The translations under genes and the position numbers were made by a program. 64,000 nucleotides of DNA. It comes from Sulfurimonas aquatica. GTDB lineage: Bacteria > Campylobacterota > Campylobacteria > Campylobacterales > Sulfurimonadaceae. Under the pieces are notes generated by a model. That model did no database searches, was not told the origin of the DNA, and saw only the letters and a list, made by a program, of their open reading frames with translations. Positions 1 through 9,939 of this stretch are shown here, one piece after another (the first letter of the stretch is position 1; each line of letters opens with the position of its first letter). The DNA lies in NCBI RefSeq assembly GCF_017357825.1, contig NZ_CP046072.1, positions 1,674,001 to 1,738,000 of the forward strand, read 5' to 3'.

Positions 1-289
1 CATTACTCGCTTTGACTATTTCTGCTTCTAGTGCGTTTACCTCTTTACCCAAGGCTTGAGCATTTTTTAGAGTATTTTTTCTTACTACCATTAGCTTCTC
101 TTTTTGAGCGACACTCAATGCTAAATCCTCATCATCCCACATTATTTTCACCATACCAGTTAAATGTGGCAACTGCCCCTGAATTAGAAATGGTTTTGGT
201 TTAGCTGCTGATTGAGCTATTAGTGAGGTAGTTGCAAAGCTACTTAGAATTGCTAAGGCTGTAAGTATTGAAGTTAGTTTTGTTTTCAT
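1..289 (-). CDS. Partial small secreted protein, Spy/CpxP-like (C-terminus outside window)
   Basis: This gene reads from an ATG at 287-289 towards the left edge and is cut off after about 96 codons. A clear ribosome site (AGGA, about 7 bases before the ATG) supports the start. The first 25 residues form a signal peptide (MKTKLTSILTALAILSSFAT...), so the product is probably periplasmic. The visible mature part is short and becomes helical and charged, with a segment reading LSVAQKEKLMVVRKNTLKNA. That LSxxQ plus basic helix resembles the LTxxQ motif of Spy/CpxP-type periplasmic chaperones, but I see only one motif, so this family call is tentative. It lies 64 bases downstream of the DUF255 gene on the same strand and could be co-transcribed with it. 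Confidence 0.55.
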   Translation of the reverse strand, partial: MKTKLTSILTALAILSSFATTSLIAQSAAKPKPFLIQGQLPHLTGMVKIMWDDEDLALSVAQKEKLMVVRKNTLKNAQALGKEVNALEAEIVKASN

Positions 290-353
290 AAGTTTATCCT
301 TTTATATTTATATTCAAATAGTAGTATTTCTGTATTAACACAACATTAAAACA

Positions 354-2270
354 TCACTCAATATTTTCATATCTCTTGTTAATAGCGTCAATCACATTCT
401 CAAGTCTCTTATCTACTACAAAGCACTCTCTCATACTACAGGCTAAATACTCATCATACTCATGTACCTTACTTAGCATATATGGATATTTTATCTCTTT
501 TATTTGTTTGGCATTTAACTCTAAGTTTGGCTTTGAGCTTTTGAGTGTTACTATATTTAACTCTCTCATTAAGTATGCCTGTGCGAGGGCGGGAGCATTT
601 GATTGTTTTTTTACCAAGTCCGATTTTAAAGACTTAAGCGTTTCATCTAAAATAGTTTCATATTTAAAAGAAGATTTTAGAGATGCCATTTTTGCTAAAT
701 TTTGAGTCATTTTTGCTAAAGCGGAAGTATAATATTTATCTTTTATATCGGCTTCTATTTTTAAGCCATCGTCAGAGAGGTACCAAACGCCACTCTTGTA
801 AAACTTATATATAGCCTGAGCAAGAAGATACTCCGCAAAGTCTAGTTTTTCTTTTTTATAGTCAACTTCATAGCCAGCTATAAGCGCTGATATGAAAAAA
901 CTATAATCTTCTAGCAAAGCTTTTTGCGTAGGAGTTACTCCTAAAACGCTCTGATGATAGAGTTCGCTGCGTTTAAACATAAACTCTTTTAAGGCGTTGA
1001 GAGTTCTTTGTGCTTTTTTAGCGTACTTTTTATCTATAAAGCTAGCTGTGCATAAAGCTTCTATCATCATAGCGTTCCATGCAGTATTTATCTTTTTATC
1101 TATAAATGGATACTCTTTTTTAGCTCTTACTTTTAGTAATTCATTTTTAATTTTCATAAAGTCATCGGGACGTTTGTTTTCATAAAAATTTATATGTACT
1201 CTGTCTTCAAAGTTTTCATAATACTCAAACTTTAAGTTTTTTAAATCCTCAGTAGTAAATGTGAAGTAAACTCCCTCTTCATGATTTGTATCTGCGTCGC
1301 TTGCGCTATAGTAGAGATTATCTTTTAAAAATCTACTCTCTAACATCCCAATAGTTTCCTCTACGATTTCTTTATAAACCTCTTTTTTACTCTTTTTGTA
1401 TGCTCTCACATAAAGAGGTATCAATTCTGCTTGATTATAAAGCATCTTCTCAAAGTGAGGAATCTCCCATGCAGCGTCTACGCTATAACGAAAGAAGCCA
1501 CCTTCAATGTGATCATACAAACCTCTAAACGCCATCGCGTCTAGCATCTCATATAGATAAGTTTGGAGTTCACTATCTTGGGTAATCTCTGCAATATCCA
1601 TCATTAAAGAGAGTTTTGCGGCCTCTGGGAACTTTCTACCCTGTCCAAAACCTGCATAGATATCATCATAACTCTCTTTAAGTGAATTTGACAGAGTTGT
1701 GATAGATAAGCTTCTCTTTGTTTGAGTCTTACTCTTCTTACCCACTTCTTGTAGTAAGTTAAAGTCACCTTTTTTGTATGAGGAACCTACTTTTTCAAGC
1801 AAGCTGTCTAAACCTTCAGAATAGGATTTTCTAGTTGCTGGGATGTAAGTATTTATATCTATTATCTCTTTATCTGCTGTCATAAAAATAGATAGAGGCC
1901 ATCCTCCAGAGTGATTTTTGAGCCTAATGTGTTCGCGTTGATAAAATGAGTCAATATGCGGCATCTCTTCACGGTCAATCTTGATAGAGATAAAGTATTT
2001 GTTAAAAAGCTTAGCTATTTGCTTATCACTAAACGACTCCTCTTCCATTACATGACACCAGTGACAGGTTGAATAACCTATGGAAAGAAATATTGCTCTA
2101 TTCTCTTTTTTTGCTTTTGCAAATGCTTTATTTCCCCAAGGATACCACTCTACAGGGTTATTGGCATGCTGTAATAGATAAGGAGAGGTTTCATGCCTTA
2201 GCTCATTAGAAGATGCTTTATCATTTAATAAAATAAAAATAAATAACATAATTAAAAGAAAATTTTTCAT
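354..2270 (-). CDS. Secreted thioredoxin-fold DUF255 (YyaL/SSP411-like) protein
   Basis: The 638-residue product has a hydrophobic signal peptide (residues 1-21), then the DUF255 thioredoxin-like domain with the conserved start [20 protein letters not shown] and a redox-type motif C69-H-W-C72. The rest (about 200-600) matches the (alpha/alpha)6-barrel-like part of YyaL / spermatogenesis-associated protein 20 homologues. Family members are usually 600-700 residues, so this is full length. The family's biochemical role is not established; a redox or glycosidase-like activity has been proposed from folds alone. The signal peptide is noteworthy because many homologues are cytoplasmic. The gene is divergent from the efflux operon starting at 2390. 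TATAAT-like boxes at about 2276-2291 lie just upstream, but no good ribosome site is visible. Confidence 0.85.
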   Translation of the reverse strand: MKNFLLIMLFIFILLNDKASSNELRHETSPYLLQHANNPVEWYPWGNKAFAKAKKENRAIFLSIGYSTCHWCHVMEEESFSDKQIAKLFNKYFISIKIDREEMPHIDSFYQREHIRLKNHSGGWPLSIFMTADKEIIDINTYIPATRKSYSEGLDSLLEKVGSSYKKGDFNLLQEVGKKSKTQTKRSLSITTLSNSLKESYDDIYAGFGQGRKFPEAAKLSLMMDIAEITQDSELQTYLYEMLDAMAFRGLYDHIEGGFFRYSVDAAWEIPHFEKMLYNQAELIPLYVRAYKKSKKEVYKEIVEETIGMLESRFLKDNLYYSASDADTNHEEGVYFTFTTEDLKNLKFEYYENFEDRVHINFYENKRPDDFMKIKNELLKVRAKKEYPFIDKKINTAWNAMMIEALCTASFIDKKYAKKAQRTLNALKEFMFKRSELYHQSVLGVTPTQKALLEDYSFFISALIAGYEVDYKKEKLDFAEYLLAQAIYKFYKSGVWYLSDDGLKIEADIKDKYYTSALAKMTQNLAKMASLKSSFKYETILDETLKSLKSDLVKKQSNAPALAQAYLMRELNIVTLKSSKPNLELNAKQIKEIKYPYMLSKVHEYDEYLACSMRECFVVDKRLENVIDAINKRYENIE

Positions 2271-2327
2271 ATACTATTATACATTATTATAAGACTTTGC
2301 ATCAATATAGATAAAAATAATAAAAGA

Positions 2328-2357
2328 TTGATAAGCATATGAAATATATGTTATAAT
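2328..2357 (+). promoter_or_regulatory. Sigma70-type promoter of the efflux operon
   Basis: TTGATA at 2328-2333 and TATAAT at 2352-2357 are separated by 18 bases, and the start codon follows 33 bases after the -10 box with an AGGA ribosome site between. This is a good match to a housekeeping promoter for the tolC/adaptor/RND operon. Confidence 0.6.
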
Positions 2358-2389
2358 ACAAACTTAAAATTATAATAGGAAAAACAAAT

Positions 2390-3733
2390 ATGAAAAGATT
2401 ACTTCTCTTAGTTTCATTTTCACTTTTACTCAATGCTTCAGAGAATCTCTCACTACATCAAGCACTAGAAATCTTAAAAACTCAAAACCTAGAAATCGAA
2501 TCTGCTAAAATAGATGAAAGTATTGCTAAAGAGGATGAAAAAAGCGTCTCTGGCATAGAGTATGGTACGCTTAACTTTATTCAAGACTTTGCGCACTCTA
2601 ACGATGCTGGAAATGTTTTTGGATTTACACTTAGCTCTCGTGAAGCTAGTTTTGGAAACTTTGGATTTTCAGAGTTTGATGGTACAAATCCAAATATTTT
2701 AAACGTTCAACCTAAGGACTTAAACTACCCAGATGATAGAAGCTATTTCCAAAGTAAATTAAAATATGAAGTCCCTCTTTTTACAGGCTTTGCGCTTAGC
2801 AACTACAAAGACATTATGAGTTCTATGCGTAGAATAAAAGGCTTAGAAAAAGAGCAAGTCATAAATGCAAAAAGCTATGAGCTTAGAAAAAGCTACTATG
2901 ATATGGCGCTTTTAGATGATTCAATTTATAACTTAAACACTATCATTGAAAATATAAACACATTAGAAGATATGACAAAGAGTATGATTGAAGTTGGATA
3001 TGCAAAACATATAGACCTCTTGGAAGTAAAAGCTAAAAAGGGTAACGTCAAAAGACTTCTTTTACAAATGAACGCAAATAAAAAACTTCTATATCACTAT
3101 GTCAGTTTTCTACTCAATCAAAAAGTAACAGCTATAGTCACTCCAAGCTCAGAGATTGAAATGCCTATATTAAGTGATGAAGAGATACTAAAAAACAATC
3201 TTGATATGCAAAAAGCGTCAATAGCGCTGGAAATACGAAAAGATATGCTTGAGCTTTCAAACGCAGCTTACTACCCTACCCTTGGAGCATTTGGGGAGCT
3301 CTCTACTGCTGATGATAGCTTTTTAGGCGACGCGGATGATCATAAAGCATATACTGTTGGTGCAAGACTCACATGGAATATCTTTAATGGTGGCGTAGAT
3401 AGCGCAAAGATAGAGAAGTCAAAACTAGAACATATAAAAATGAAATCGCAACTTGAACTTGCTCGTAAAGGTATCGCTTTAAAGCTTGCAAAAATAAGAA
3501 CAGAGATTATAAGTGCTGATGAAGAGATAGACTCACTTAAAAAAGAGCTTGAGTTTGCAGAGGCAATATATAAAAATTATGAGGGAAGATATAAAGAGAA
3601 ACTCTCCTCAATGAGTGACGTTATCATTAAACAATCGGCTCAAATAGAAAAAGTGCTACAACTTCAAATAGCAAAAAATAGACGTAACGCAAAGATATTT
3701 CAACTAGAAAAACTAGCAAATGGAGAAAAATAA
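2390..3733 (+). CDS. TolC-family outer membrane efflux protein
   Basis: The 447-residue protein has a signal peptide (MKRLLLLVSFSLLLNA) followed by a TolC-type architecture: two related halves rich in long helices, each carrying the N-terminal pattern LHQALEILKTQNLEIESA and, in the second half, YYPTLGAFGELSTADD plus WNIFNGG. Such proteins form trimeric outer membrane channels with a periplasmic helical barrel. It is the first gene of an operon with a periplasmic adaptor and a two-gene RND pump, so it most likely serves as that pump's exit duct. The next gene starts one base after its stop. It might also be shared with other exporters; nothing here links it specifically to type I secretion of the large adhesin. 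Confidence 0.88.
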   Translation: MKRLLLLVSFSLLLNASENLSLHQALEILKTQNLEIESAKIDESIAKEDEKSVSGIEYGTLNFIQDFAHSNDAGNVFGFTLSSREASFGNFGFSEFDGTNPNILNVQPKDLNYPDDRSYFQSKLKYEVPLFTGFALSNYKDIMSSMRRIKGLEKEQVINAKSYELRKSYYDMALLDDSIYNLNTIIENINTLEDMTKSMIEVGYAKHIDLLEVKAKKGNVKRLLLQMNANKKLLYHYVSFLLNQKVTAIVTPSSEIEMPILSDEEILKNNLDMQKASIALEIRKDMLELSNAAYYPTLGAFGELSTADDSFLGDADDHKAYTVGARLTWNIFNGGVDSAKIEKSKLEHIKMKSQLELARKGIALKLAKIRTEIISADEEIDSLKKELEFAEAIYKNYEGRYKEKLSSMSDVIIKQSAQIEKVLQLQIAKNRRNAKIFQLEKLANGEK

Positions 3734-3734
3734 T

Positions 3735-4484
3735 ATGATAAAAAAAATAATAACAATCACAGCCTTAACCGTTTCACTTGTAGCGGAAACGCTAACTCTC
3801 TCAGGAAGCGTAATCTCAGATAACCAAAAGATGATAACAAGCCGTTTTATGGGCTTTGTTACTTCTGTAAACGTAAGTGAAGGTGAAAAAGTCCAAAAAG
3901 ACCAGATTTTATATAGCATAGACTCTCGTGAAATTGACTCTGCTAAAAGTCAGGCTGAACTAAGCCTTGAGATGTATCAAAATCAGTACTCTAACGTTCA
4001 GATAAATCTTCAACGCCACCGTCGACTTTTAGAAAAAGATATGGTTTCAAAGTATGAGGTTGAAAATCTAGAACTCGCCGCAAGAAACCTTGAAAATATG
4101 ACTTCAATAGCAAAGGCAAGACTTAAAGAGGTACAAAATCAGTATAGGTATTTAAATATTAAAGCTCCAAACAGTGGTGTTGTCGTAGCTAAAAATATTA
4201 AAGTTGGAGAGATGGCGATGCCTGGGATGCCTGCAATTATTCTCTCAGACCTTAGCAACCTTAAAATATCAGCAGAAATTGCCGAGAGTAACTTAAAGCT
4301 TGTATCTCATGGAAAAAAAGTTATGGTAGAGATTCCATCCCTAAAGATTAAAACTATTGGCAAGGTTACGGCAATCATTCCAAACTCAAATCCAATGACG
4401 CATACCTTTAAGATCAAAGTATCATTTAAAACTCTTAGCAAATCGGTTTATCCTGGTATGTATGCGACTGTAGCAATCAACTAA
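3735..4484 (+). CDS. RND efflux periplasmic adaptor (membrane fusion protein)
   Basis: This encodes a 249-residue adaptor that bridges the RND pump to the TolC channel. A signal peptide (MIKKIITITALTVSLVA) is followed by a split biotinyl-lipoyl domain (SRFMGFVTSVNVSEGEKVQK and, after the hairpin, NIKAPNSGVVVAKNIKVGE), a coiled-coil hairpin of about 60 residues between the halves, and a beta-barrel domain at the end. It is short for the family (often 350-400), lacking most of the membrane-proximal domain. I chose the ATG at 3735 rather than the ATG at 3720, because GGAG at 3722-3725 sits at the right distance and the upstream start would add residues before the signal peptide. It lies one base after tolC and 11 bases before the permease gene. 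Confidence 0.85.
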   Translation: MIKKIITITALTVSLVAETLTLSGSVISDNQKMITSRFMGFVTSVNVSEGEKVQKDQILYSIDSREIDSAKSQAELSLEMYQNQYSNVQINLQRHRRLLEKDMVSKYEVENLELAARNLENMTSIAKARLKEVQNQYRYLNIKAPNSGVVVAKNIKVGEMAMPGMPAIILSDLSNLKISAEIAESNLKLVSHGKKVMVEIPSLKIKTIGKVTAIIPNSNPMTHTFKIKVSFKTLSKSVYPGMYATVAIN

Positions 4485-4495
4485 AGGAATTCTCT

Positions 4496-6085
4496 ATGAA
4501 ACATCACAAACCTTATGTACCTAAAGACTATGCAGGAAAATTAGCAGCGGCTTTCATCCGTAGTCCTCTTACTATTGTACTTGGTATTTTTTTACTCTCT
4601 ATAGGTTACCTTTCACTTATGATAATGCCAAGAGAAGAGAATCCCCAAATGGTAGTAAGTGGATCTACCGTTATAGTTGCCCTTCCTGGTGCGAGTGCTA
4701 AAGAGGTTGAAAAGATGATAGTCCAACCACTAGAGCGTAAACTCAAAGAGGTAAAAGGAGTAGAACATATCTATGGTATGGCTATGGACAATGTAGGCAT
4801 AGTAAACGCCGCGTTTTTTATAGGTGAAGAGAAAGAGGGATCAAACTTAAAGATTTACGACAAGATTATGCAAAACGCAAATATGTTTCCCGCTGGCGCT
4901 ATGGATCCTATTATTAAACCTCTTGATATTGACGTTGACATTCCTATTGTCTCCGTAGCGTTTTATTCCGATGCCAAAAGTATGGATAAAACAGAACTCT
5001 ATGACAAAGTCAAGGAGTTACAGCACCATATAAATGGCCTTGAAAACGTTGCCGTCACAGAGTTAAAAGGAGGTTCTCGCCATCAGTTTAACGTTAGCGT
5101 AGACCTAAACAAACTCTCTGGATACAACCTCTCTATGGGACAGATTAGTAGTGCCATAGAGTCATTAGCTTATAATGTTCCCGCAACAAAAAATACTACT
5201 AAAGACAATGAAATAGTTCTTCTTGGTGTTAAAAACGCCATTGAGAGTGCAAAAGACATTGGAAACATTATCATAGCGCAATACATGGGCTCACCAATCT
5301 ATCTTCATCAAGTGGCAGATGTCGAAAACTCCTATGATATACAGAACTTTAAATCGGCAACTATTGCTAAACGCAAAAGCGATGGAGAGTTTTCAAAGTT
5401 TCAAGACCAGGTAACGCTTACTGTTTCCAAACTACAAGGCACAAATGCCGTTATAATCGCTGATGAAGTGAAAAAAGAGTTAGAAAAGTATAAAGAGTAT
5501 CTTAAAAAAGATGGCATTAATTATGTCATTACTAGAAATGATGGCGAACGTGCAGATGAAGCTGTAAACGAGCTTGTTTATCACCTTGTGCTCTCTATTG
5601 TTATTATTGCTATTTTACTTATCTTTGTTCTAGGTTGGAGAGAATCTCTTATAGTTACTTTTACTGTTCCTGCTATTTTAGCTATTACTCTTTTTGTAGC
5701 GTACTTAACAGGCCAGACTATAAACCGTATTACGCTGTTTGCATTTTTACTCTCGCTTGGTCTACTTGTTGACGCTGCTATTATCGTTATTGAAAATATA
5801 CATAGACACTATCACTCCGTTGAGTCTGCTCATGAAACGCCAGATGAGTTGATGATAAAAGCAACCGATGAGATTGGTCCTCCTACAAATATAGCAACGC
5901 TTGCAATCATTATGACAATGGTTCCAATGGCGTTTGTCGGTCAAATGATGGGTCAGTTTATGAAACCCATTCCAGCAAACGTTCCAGTATCTCTAATTGC
6001 GTCTTTATTTGTTGCATATATTTTCACCCCTTACCTCGCAGTTAGAATGCTAAAACGTCCCGATCATTCAAAAGGAGAGCATTAA
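4496..6085 (+). CDS. RND efflux permease, N-terminal half
   Basis: The 529-residue product corresponds to the first half of an AcrB/CusA-type RND pump: TM1 (about 24-45), the PN1/PN2 porter region (about 50-350), then TM2-TM6 (about 360-520). The protein ends in a hydrophilic tail right after TM6. In the TM4 proton-relay motif it reads LLVDAAIIVIEN, so the first Asp (D426) is kept and the second position is Ala427. AcrB has two Asp residues here, whereas CusA-type metal pumps also have a single Asp with a VDAA motif. The stop TAA overlaps the ATG of the second half-gene by one base (TAATG), so the two halves should be translationally coupled. Substrate is unknown. Confidence 0.85.
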   Translation: MKHHKPYVPKDYAGKLAAAFIRSPLTIVLGIFLLSIGYLSLMIMPREENPQMVVSGSTVIVALPGASAKEVEKMIVQPLERKLKEVKGVEHIYGMAMDNVGIVNAAFFIGEEKEGSNLKIYDKIMQNANMFPAGAMDPIIKPLDIDVDIPIVSVAFYSDAKSMDKTELYDKVKELQHHINGLENVAVTELKGGSRHQFNVSVDLNKLSGYNLSMGQISSAIESLAYNVPATKNTTKDNEIVLLGVKNAIESAKDIGNIIIAQYMGSPIYLHQVADVENSYDIQNFKSATIAKRKSDGEFSKFQDQVTLTVSKLQGTNAVIIADEVKKELEKYKEYLKKDGINYVITRNDGERADEAVNELVYHLVLSIVIIAILLIFVLGWRESLIVTFTVPAILAITLFVAYLTGQTINRITLFAFLLSLGLLVDAAIIVIENIHRHYHSVESAHETPDELMIKATDEIGPPTNIATLAIIMTMVPMAFVGQMMGQFMKPIPANVPVSLIASLFVAYIFTPYLAVRMLKRPDHSKGEH

Positions 6086-7800
6086 TGTTTAATAAATTTG
6101 AAAAATTTATACTCAGCAGTATAAAGAGCGTAACTTCAAGACGAATTATCTTAACGCTCACTCTCATAGCGTTTATACTTTCAGTGCTTATGATTGCGCC
6201 GAGTAAATTAGTTCTAGCAAAGATGCTACCGGGAAAAGATAATGACACCTTTAATATCTATGTATCTCTTGCTAGTGGAAGCTCAATAGAACAAACAAAT
6301 AGAGTCACACAGTGCGTAAGCTCTTATGTGGTCAAAGAGAAAAATGTTCTTGATACCGAAGTCTTCTTAGGTATGGGATCACCGCTAGATTTTGCAGGAC
6401 TTATTAAAGGCTCTCATTTTAAAAACTCCGAAAATGTCGCTGAGATTGTACTTAATCTGACAAAAAAACATCACAGGGATGAGCCTTCATATATGATGGT
6501 GCAACGCATTAGGCCACTCATTCAGTCAAACTGCGAAAAACTTTATCCTAACACAAAGATATCTTTTGTAGAGCCACCGGCAGGACCTCCCACTATGGCA
6601 GCTATAGTTGCTGAAGTATATGGAAACAACCCTGATGGCATAAGAAAAATAACAAAAGACATAGAGAGTATATTTCATAAAACTGATGGATTAGTTGATA
6701 TAGACATCATGCAAGATGAAGTTTATGAGACATTTGAGATAATTGTAAACAGTACAAAAATAGCAAAATCCGGCGTAGATATAAAACAGCTCAATAACAT
6801 TATATACCTTGCATTTGAAGGTATGCAAATAGCCGTAAAAAATTCTGAAATATATAATGACCAGATTCCCATCTTCCTATCACTTTCAAGAGAGTCAAAA
6901 AGATTTACTTCAAAAGATTTAAATGCCATAGAGATGAAACTTAGCTCACTCAAACTTATGAATGCAATGGGAATGATGATTCCTCTTACGGAGTTGGTTA
7001 CTATAACTCCTAAGAGATCTAATCCAATGATAATGACAAAAGATTTACATCAAATGAGTAACGTTGTCGCTGAAACAGATATGGTATCGCAAGTATATCC
7101 ATTGATTGATGCAAGAGATCAGATGATAGAACTACTTTCAAATGAGTATGAAGTCACAAAAATTGGTCTTTTTAACCTTGAACTTAAAGATAAAAAAACA
7201 AGTGAACTATATAAAATAATCTGGGATGGAGAGATGGAAGTCACCCTTGATACCTTCGTTGAACTTGGTGCTGCGTTTATTGCGGCTCTTATACTCATAT
7301 TTTTACTAATGGTGATTTATTATAAGAGTTATACTCTGAGCGCGATTATTCTATTAGGATCATTTCTATCAATTATAGGCGTAATTGTTGGTCACTATAT
7401 TATGGATCTCTTCACAGCTGATACTTTCTTTTTAACAGCAACCTCTCTCATTGGATTTATCGCTTTAATAGGTATTAGTTCAAGAAACTCTCTACTACTC
7501 ATTGATTTCACAAAATCTCTAATGCTAGATAAGGGAATGCATCAAGCTGAAGCCATAGCGTATGCTAGTGCAACTAGATCAAAACCAATATTTTTAACTG
7601 CGGTCGCTATCATTTTAGCATCGACTCTTCTAGCTCGTGACGCCGTATTTGGTGGACTTGGAGTATCTCTTATATTTGGTACGGTAGCAGCCGTTATAGC
7701 TTCGCTTGTTGTTGTTCCAGTACTATTAAATATGTCAAATTTAGAAGCGCATTTTGGATTTAGAGAGAAAAAAGCGGTATCAATAAACGATCCACTCTAA
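6085..7800 (+). CDS. RND efflux permease, C-terminal half
   Basis: The 571-residue product is the second half of an RND pump: TM7 (about 20-42), PC1/PC2 porter region (about 50-370), and TM8-TM12 (about 392-550). It starts with its own ribosome site (AAAGGAG about 7 bases before ATG). The TM10 motif reads LIGISSRNSLLLIDF; Arg467 occupies the place of the proton-relay Lys940 of AcrB. Together the halves would give a 1,100-residue pump, the normal RND size, so both are needed for a complete protomer. It ends the efflux operon and faces serA convergently. A recent split of one ancestral gene is the simplest origin; see findings. Confidence 0.85.
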   Translation: MFNKFEKFILSSIKSVTSRRIILTLTLIAFILSVLMIAPSKLVLAKMLPGKDNDTFNIYVSLASGSSIEQTNRVTQCVSSYVVKEKNVLDTEVFLGMGSPLDFAGLIKGSHFKNSENVAEIVLNLTKKHHRDEPSYMMVQRIRPLIQSNCEKLYPNTKISFVEPPAGPPTMAAIVAEVYGNNPDGIRKITKDIESIFHKTDGLVDIDIMQDEVYETFEIIVNSTKIAKSGVDIKQLNNIIYLAFEGMQIAVKNSEIYNDQIPIFLSLSRESKRFTSKDLNAIEMKLSSLKLMNAMGMMIPLTELVTITPKRSNPMIMTKDLHQMSNVVAETDMVSQVYPLIDARDQMIELLSNEYEVTKIGLFNLELKDKKTSELYKIIWDGEMEVTLDTFVELGAAFIAALILIFLLMVIYYKSYTLSAIILLGSFLSIIGVIVGHYIMDLFTADTFFLTATSLIGFIALIGISSRNSLLLIDFTKSLMLDKGMHQAEAIAYASATRSKPIFLTAVAIILASTLLARDAVFGGLGVSLIFGTVAAVIASLVVVPVLLNMSNLEAHFGFREKKAVSINDPL

Positions 7801-7814
7801 AAAAGAATTTTTGA

Positions 7815-7837
7815 TTTCCCATCTAAAAGATGGGAAA
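7815..7837. terminator. Hairpin between convergent RND and serA genes
   Basis: TTTCCCATCT (7815-7824), a three-base loop AAA and AGATGGGAAA (7828-7837) make a perfect 10-bp stem between two convergent genes. Neither side has a strong uninterrupted T-run; on the minus strand TTCTTTTTT follows about 10 bases later. A bidirectional terminator is likely but not proven by the sequence. Confidence 0.5.
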
Positions 7838-7859
7838 GAAAGAGAAGTAATTAAAAAAA

Positions 7860-9449
7860 TTATATACGTGCGTAGTTAACACCTAGGCAAGGTTTTAGGC
7901 TTGATAACTCAAGAAGCGTCTCTTCATTTACAATATCATCTACTAAAATAACCGCTAATGCTTGAGACTGATCATTTCTAGCTAAAGAGAAATCAGATAT
8001 ATTGATATTATGATTTGCTAAAACAGTACCCACACTTCCAATAACACCTGGAACGTCTGTATTTTTAAACATAACCATATCGCCACGAAGTGCTACTTCA
8101 ATATCAAAACCATCAATAGCAACAATACGTTGAACGTTATCATCAAAAATAGTAGCAGAGATAGTTGTAGTACCTTCACTTGTTGTAAGCTTAATAGTAA
8201 TAAGGTTTTTAAATACCTTTGAATCACCACAAGACTCAGATTCAATTTCGATACCCTTCTCTTTTGCAACAAAGTCAGCGTTTACATAGTTTATAGTGTC
8301 ACCTGAGTTTTGACTCATTGCGCCAACTGCTACAAATGTAGAAAGAGAATCAACATACTCAGAAATTTCTCCATATCCAGAAACTTTGATAGATATGATT
8401 TGGCTCTTATTCATTTGAGATTCTAAGAATCCAATTTTTTGTCCCATTTCTAAGAATGGTTTAACAAATGCAGGTATTTTACTCTCATCAATTGGTAAAT
8501 TCATAGCATTTGGATATGCAATTCCCTTAGCAGCCTCTATAGCGTTTTTAGCAGCTTGTGTACCAATATTATACTGAGACTCAAAAGTATTTGCACCTAA
8601 GTGAGGTGAAACAGTTACATTATCTAGGTCAAGAAGTGGATGATCAGTTGCAGGTTCTTTATTAAATACGTCTATACCAGCAAAACGAACCTTACCTGAT
8701 TTGAGATTATTAAACAGTGCCTCTTCATTGTAAAGACCGCCACGAGCACAGTTAATAACTACAACTCCGTCTTTCATCTTAGCAAATTCAGCTTCATCAA
8801 TCATTCCAATAGTCTCTTGATTTTTGGGTGTATGAATTGTAATAATGTCACATGCTAAAATATCTTCAAAATTTTTCGTATATGTCATATCTAAATCTGT
8901 AACTTTAGACGGGTGAATATATGGATCATATGCAACAATATCCATCTCAAACGCGGCAGCACGTTTTGCAACGCGAGAACCAATGTTACCAAAACCAATT
9001 ACACCAAGTTTTTTCCCTTTCATCTCATGACCATACCACTTTTCACGCTTCCAAACTCTATCGATTTTTAAGTGATTATGTGAGTATGGAAACATTCTCA
9101 TACATGAAAGCATATGTGCCATAGTAAGTTCAACCGCGGCAATAGTGTTTGCAGTTGGTACATTCATAACAATGATACCCTCTTTTGAACAGCCAGGGAT
9201 ATCAACATTATCAACACCAACGCCAGCACGAACAATTGCCTTCATATTTGTAGCATTTTTAATAAAAAATTCATCTACATCTGTAGAACTTCTAGTTATT
9301 GCTACATCAGCCGTTGGAATAATAGTCTCTATAAGTTCTTTCTTATCAACATCTGCAGCCATTATAAAGTTGATGTTTTCATCACTTTCAAGCATTTTAA
9401 GACCGGCTTCATGAATATGGTCGCATACTACTACTGTATATTTTTTCAT
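7860..9449 (-). CDS. serA: D-3-phosphoglycerate dehydrogenase
   Basis: SerA oxidises 3-phosphoglycerate to 3-phosphohydroxypyruvate with NAD, the first step of serine synthesis in the cytosol. The 529-residue protein is the long form: NAD-binding GFGNIG at 152-157, catalytic Arg236 (CARGG), Glu265 (NKEPA) and His283 (SPHLGA), then an intervening domain and a C-terminal ACT regulatory domain (about 455-529; FKNTDVPGVIGSVGTVLANH). The ACT domain suggests feedback by serine, as in the family. The gene starts directly after the stop of the small membrane-protein gene (TAA then ATG). It is the last gene of the conserved rpsA-linked block. Confidence 0.95.
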   Translation of the reverse strand: MKKYTVVVCDHIHEAGLKMLESDENINFIMAADVDKKELIETIIPTADVAITRSSTDVDEFFIKNATNMKAIVRAGVGVDNVDIPGCSKEGIIVMNVPTANTIAAVELTMAHMLSCMRMFPYSHNHLKIDRVWKREKWYGHEMKGKKLGVIGFGNIGSRVAKRAAAFEMDIVAYDPYIHPSKVTDLDMTYTKNFEDILACDIITIHTPKNQETIGMIDEAEFAKMKDGVVVINCARGGLYNEEALFNNLKSGKVRFAGIDVFNKEPATDHPLLDLDNVTVSPHLGANTFESQYNIGTQAAKNAIEAAKGIAYPNAMNLPIDESKIPAFVKPFLEMGQKIGFLESQMNKSQIISIKVSGYGEISEYVDSLSTFVAVGAMSQNSGDTINYVNADFVAKEKGIEIESESCGDSKVFKNLITIKLTTSEGTTTISATIFDDNVQRIVAIDGFDIEVALRGDMVMFKNTDVPGVIGSVGTVLANHNINISDFSLARNDQSQALAVILVDDIVNEETLLELSSLKPCLGVNYARI

Positions 9450-9929
9450 TTAATAATCCTCTTTATACGGCTTAATATTTGCCGAAATTTCATAGTTCTT
9501 TAGTTCTTTTACTAAGTTTTGTAATTTATCAACATTTTGTGAATAAATAAATAAATCTACATTTATCTTATCTTTTTTAAGATAATATTTAAGTTTATGT
9601 CTTTTTAGTTCCTCTTTCAAACAAAAAAGCTGATAAGGATCCAATATTTTTGCAGACAACTGGTATGTAATAGTTTTAGTTATTTTTTCTTTTAAATCAA
9701 CTTTTACATAAACTTCATTTACAGGATAAAAGTAGCCAAGTCTTTGAGACTTTGAAAATTTATCTAACCAATTTTTTTCTGGTATTTTTTCATCTGTTTT
9801 ATGTTCAAGTACTAATGGTTCACTCTCTAAAAAAACATCTTGTGAGTTTATAGATATAAGAAAGAAGATTATAAAAACAGCAACTCCTAAAGCGATAATA
9901 GGAGTAAGCCATTTTAAAATCTTTTGCAT
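9450..9929 (-). CDS. Conserved membrane-anchored protein between rpsA and serA
   Basis: I do not recognise a functional family. The 159-residue protein has one N-terminal membrane helix (about 8-28, LTPIIALGVAVFIIFFLISI) and a soluble, Lys-rich remainder presumably outside the membrane. A C-terminal segment (about 75-155) alternates beta and helix, with DPYQLFCLKEELKRHKLKYY followed by another strand-helix pair, somewhat like a SPOR-type or ferredoxin-like fold, but no signature proves this. The position is conserved: C. jejuni also has a hypothetical protein between rpsA and serA. It starts 10 bases after rpsA, so it is co-transcribed with both neighbours. Confidence 0.75.
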   Translation of the reverse strand: MQKILKWLTPIIALGVAVFIIFFLISINSQDVFLESEPLVLEHKTDEKIPEKNWLDKFSKSQRLGYFYPVNEVYVKVDLKEKITKTITYQLSAKILDPYQLFCLKEELKRHKLKYYLKKDKINVDLFIYSQNVDKLQNLVKELKNYEISANIKPYKEDY

Positions 9930-9939
9930 TCAGGAATGC

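Noticed and set aside
3713-3919. Open frame of 68 residues on the minus strand within the adaptor gene
   Set aside because: It lies entirely antisense to a well-supported gene and has no family features.
2390-7800. TolC and adaptor genes as the type I secretion system of the adhesin
   Set aside because: They form one operon with an RND permease, not an ABC transporter, and are about 36 kb from the adhesin gene. A shared TolC cannot be excluded but nothing supports it.
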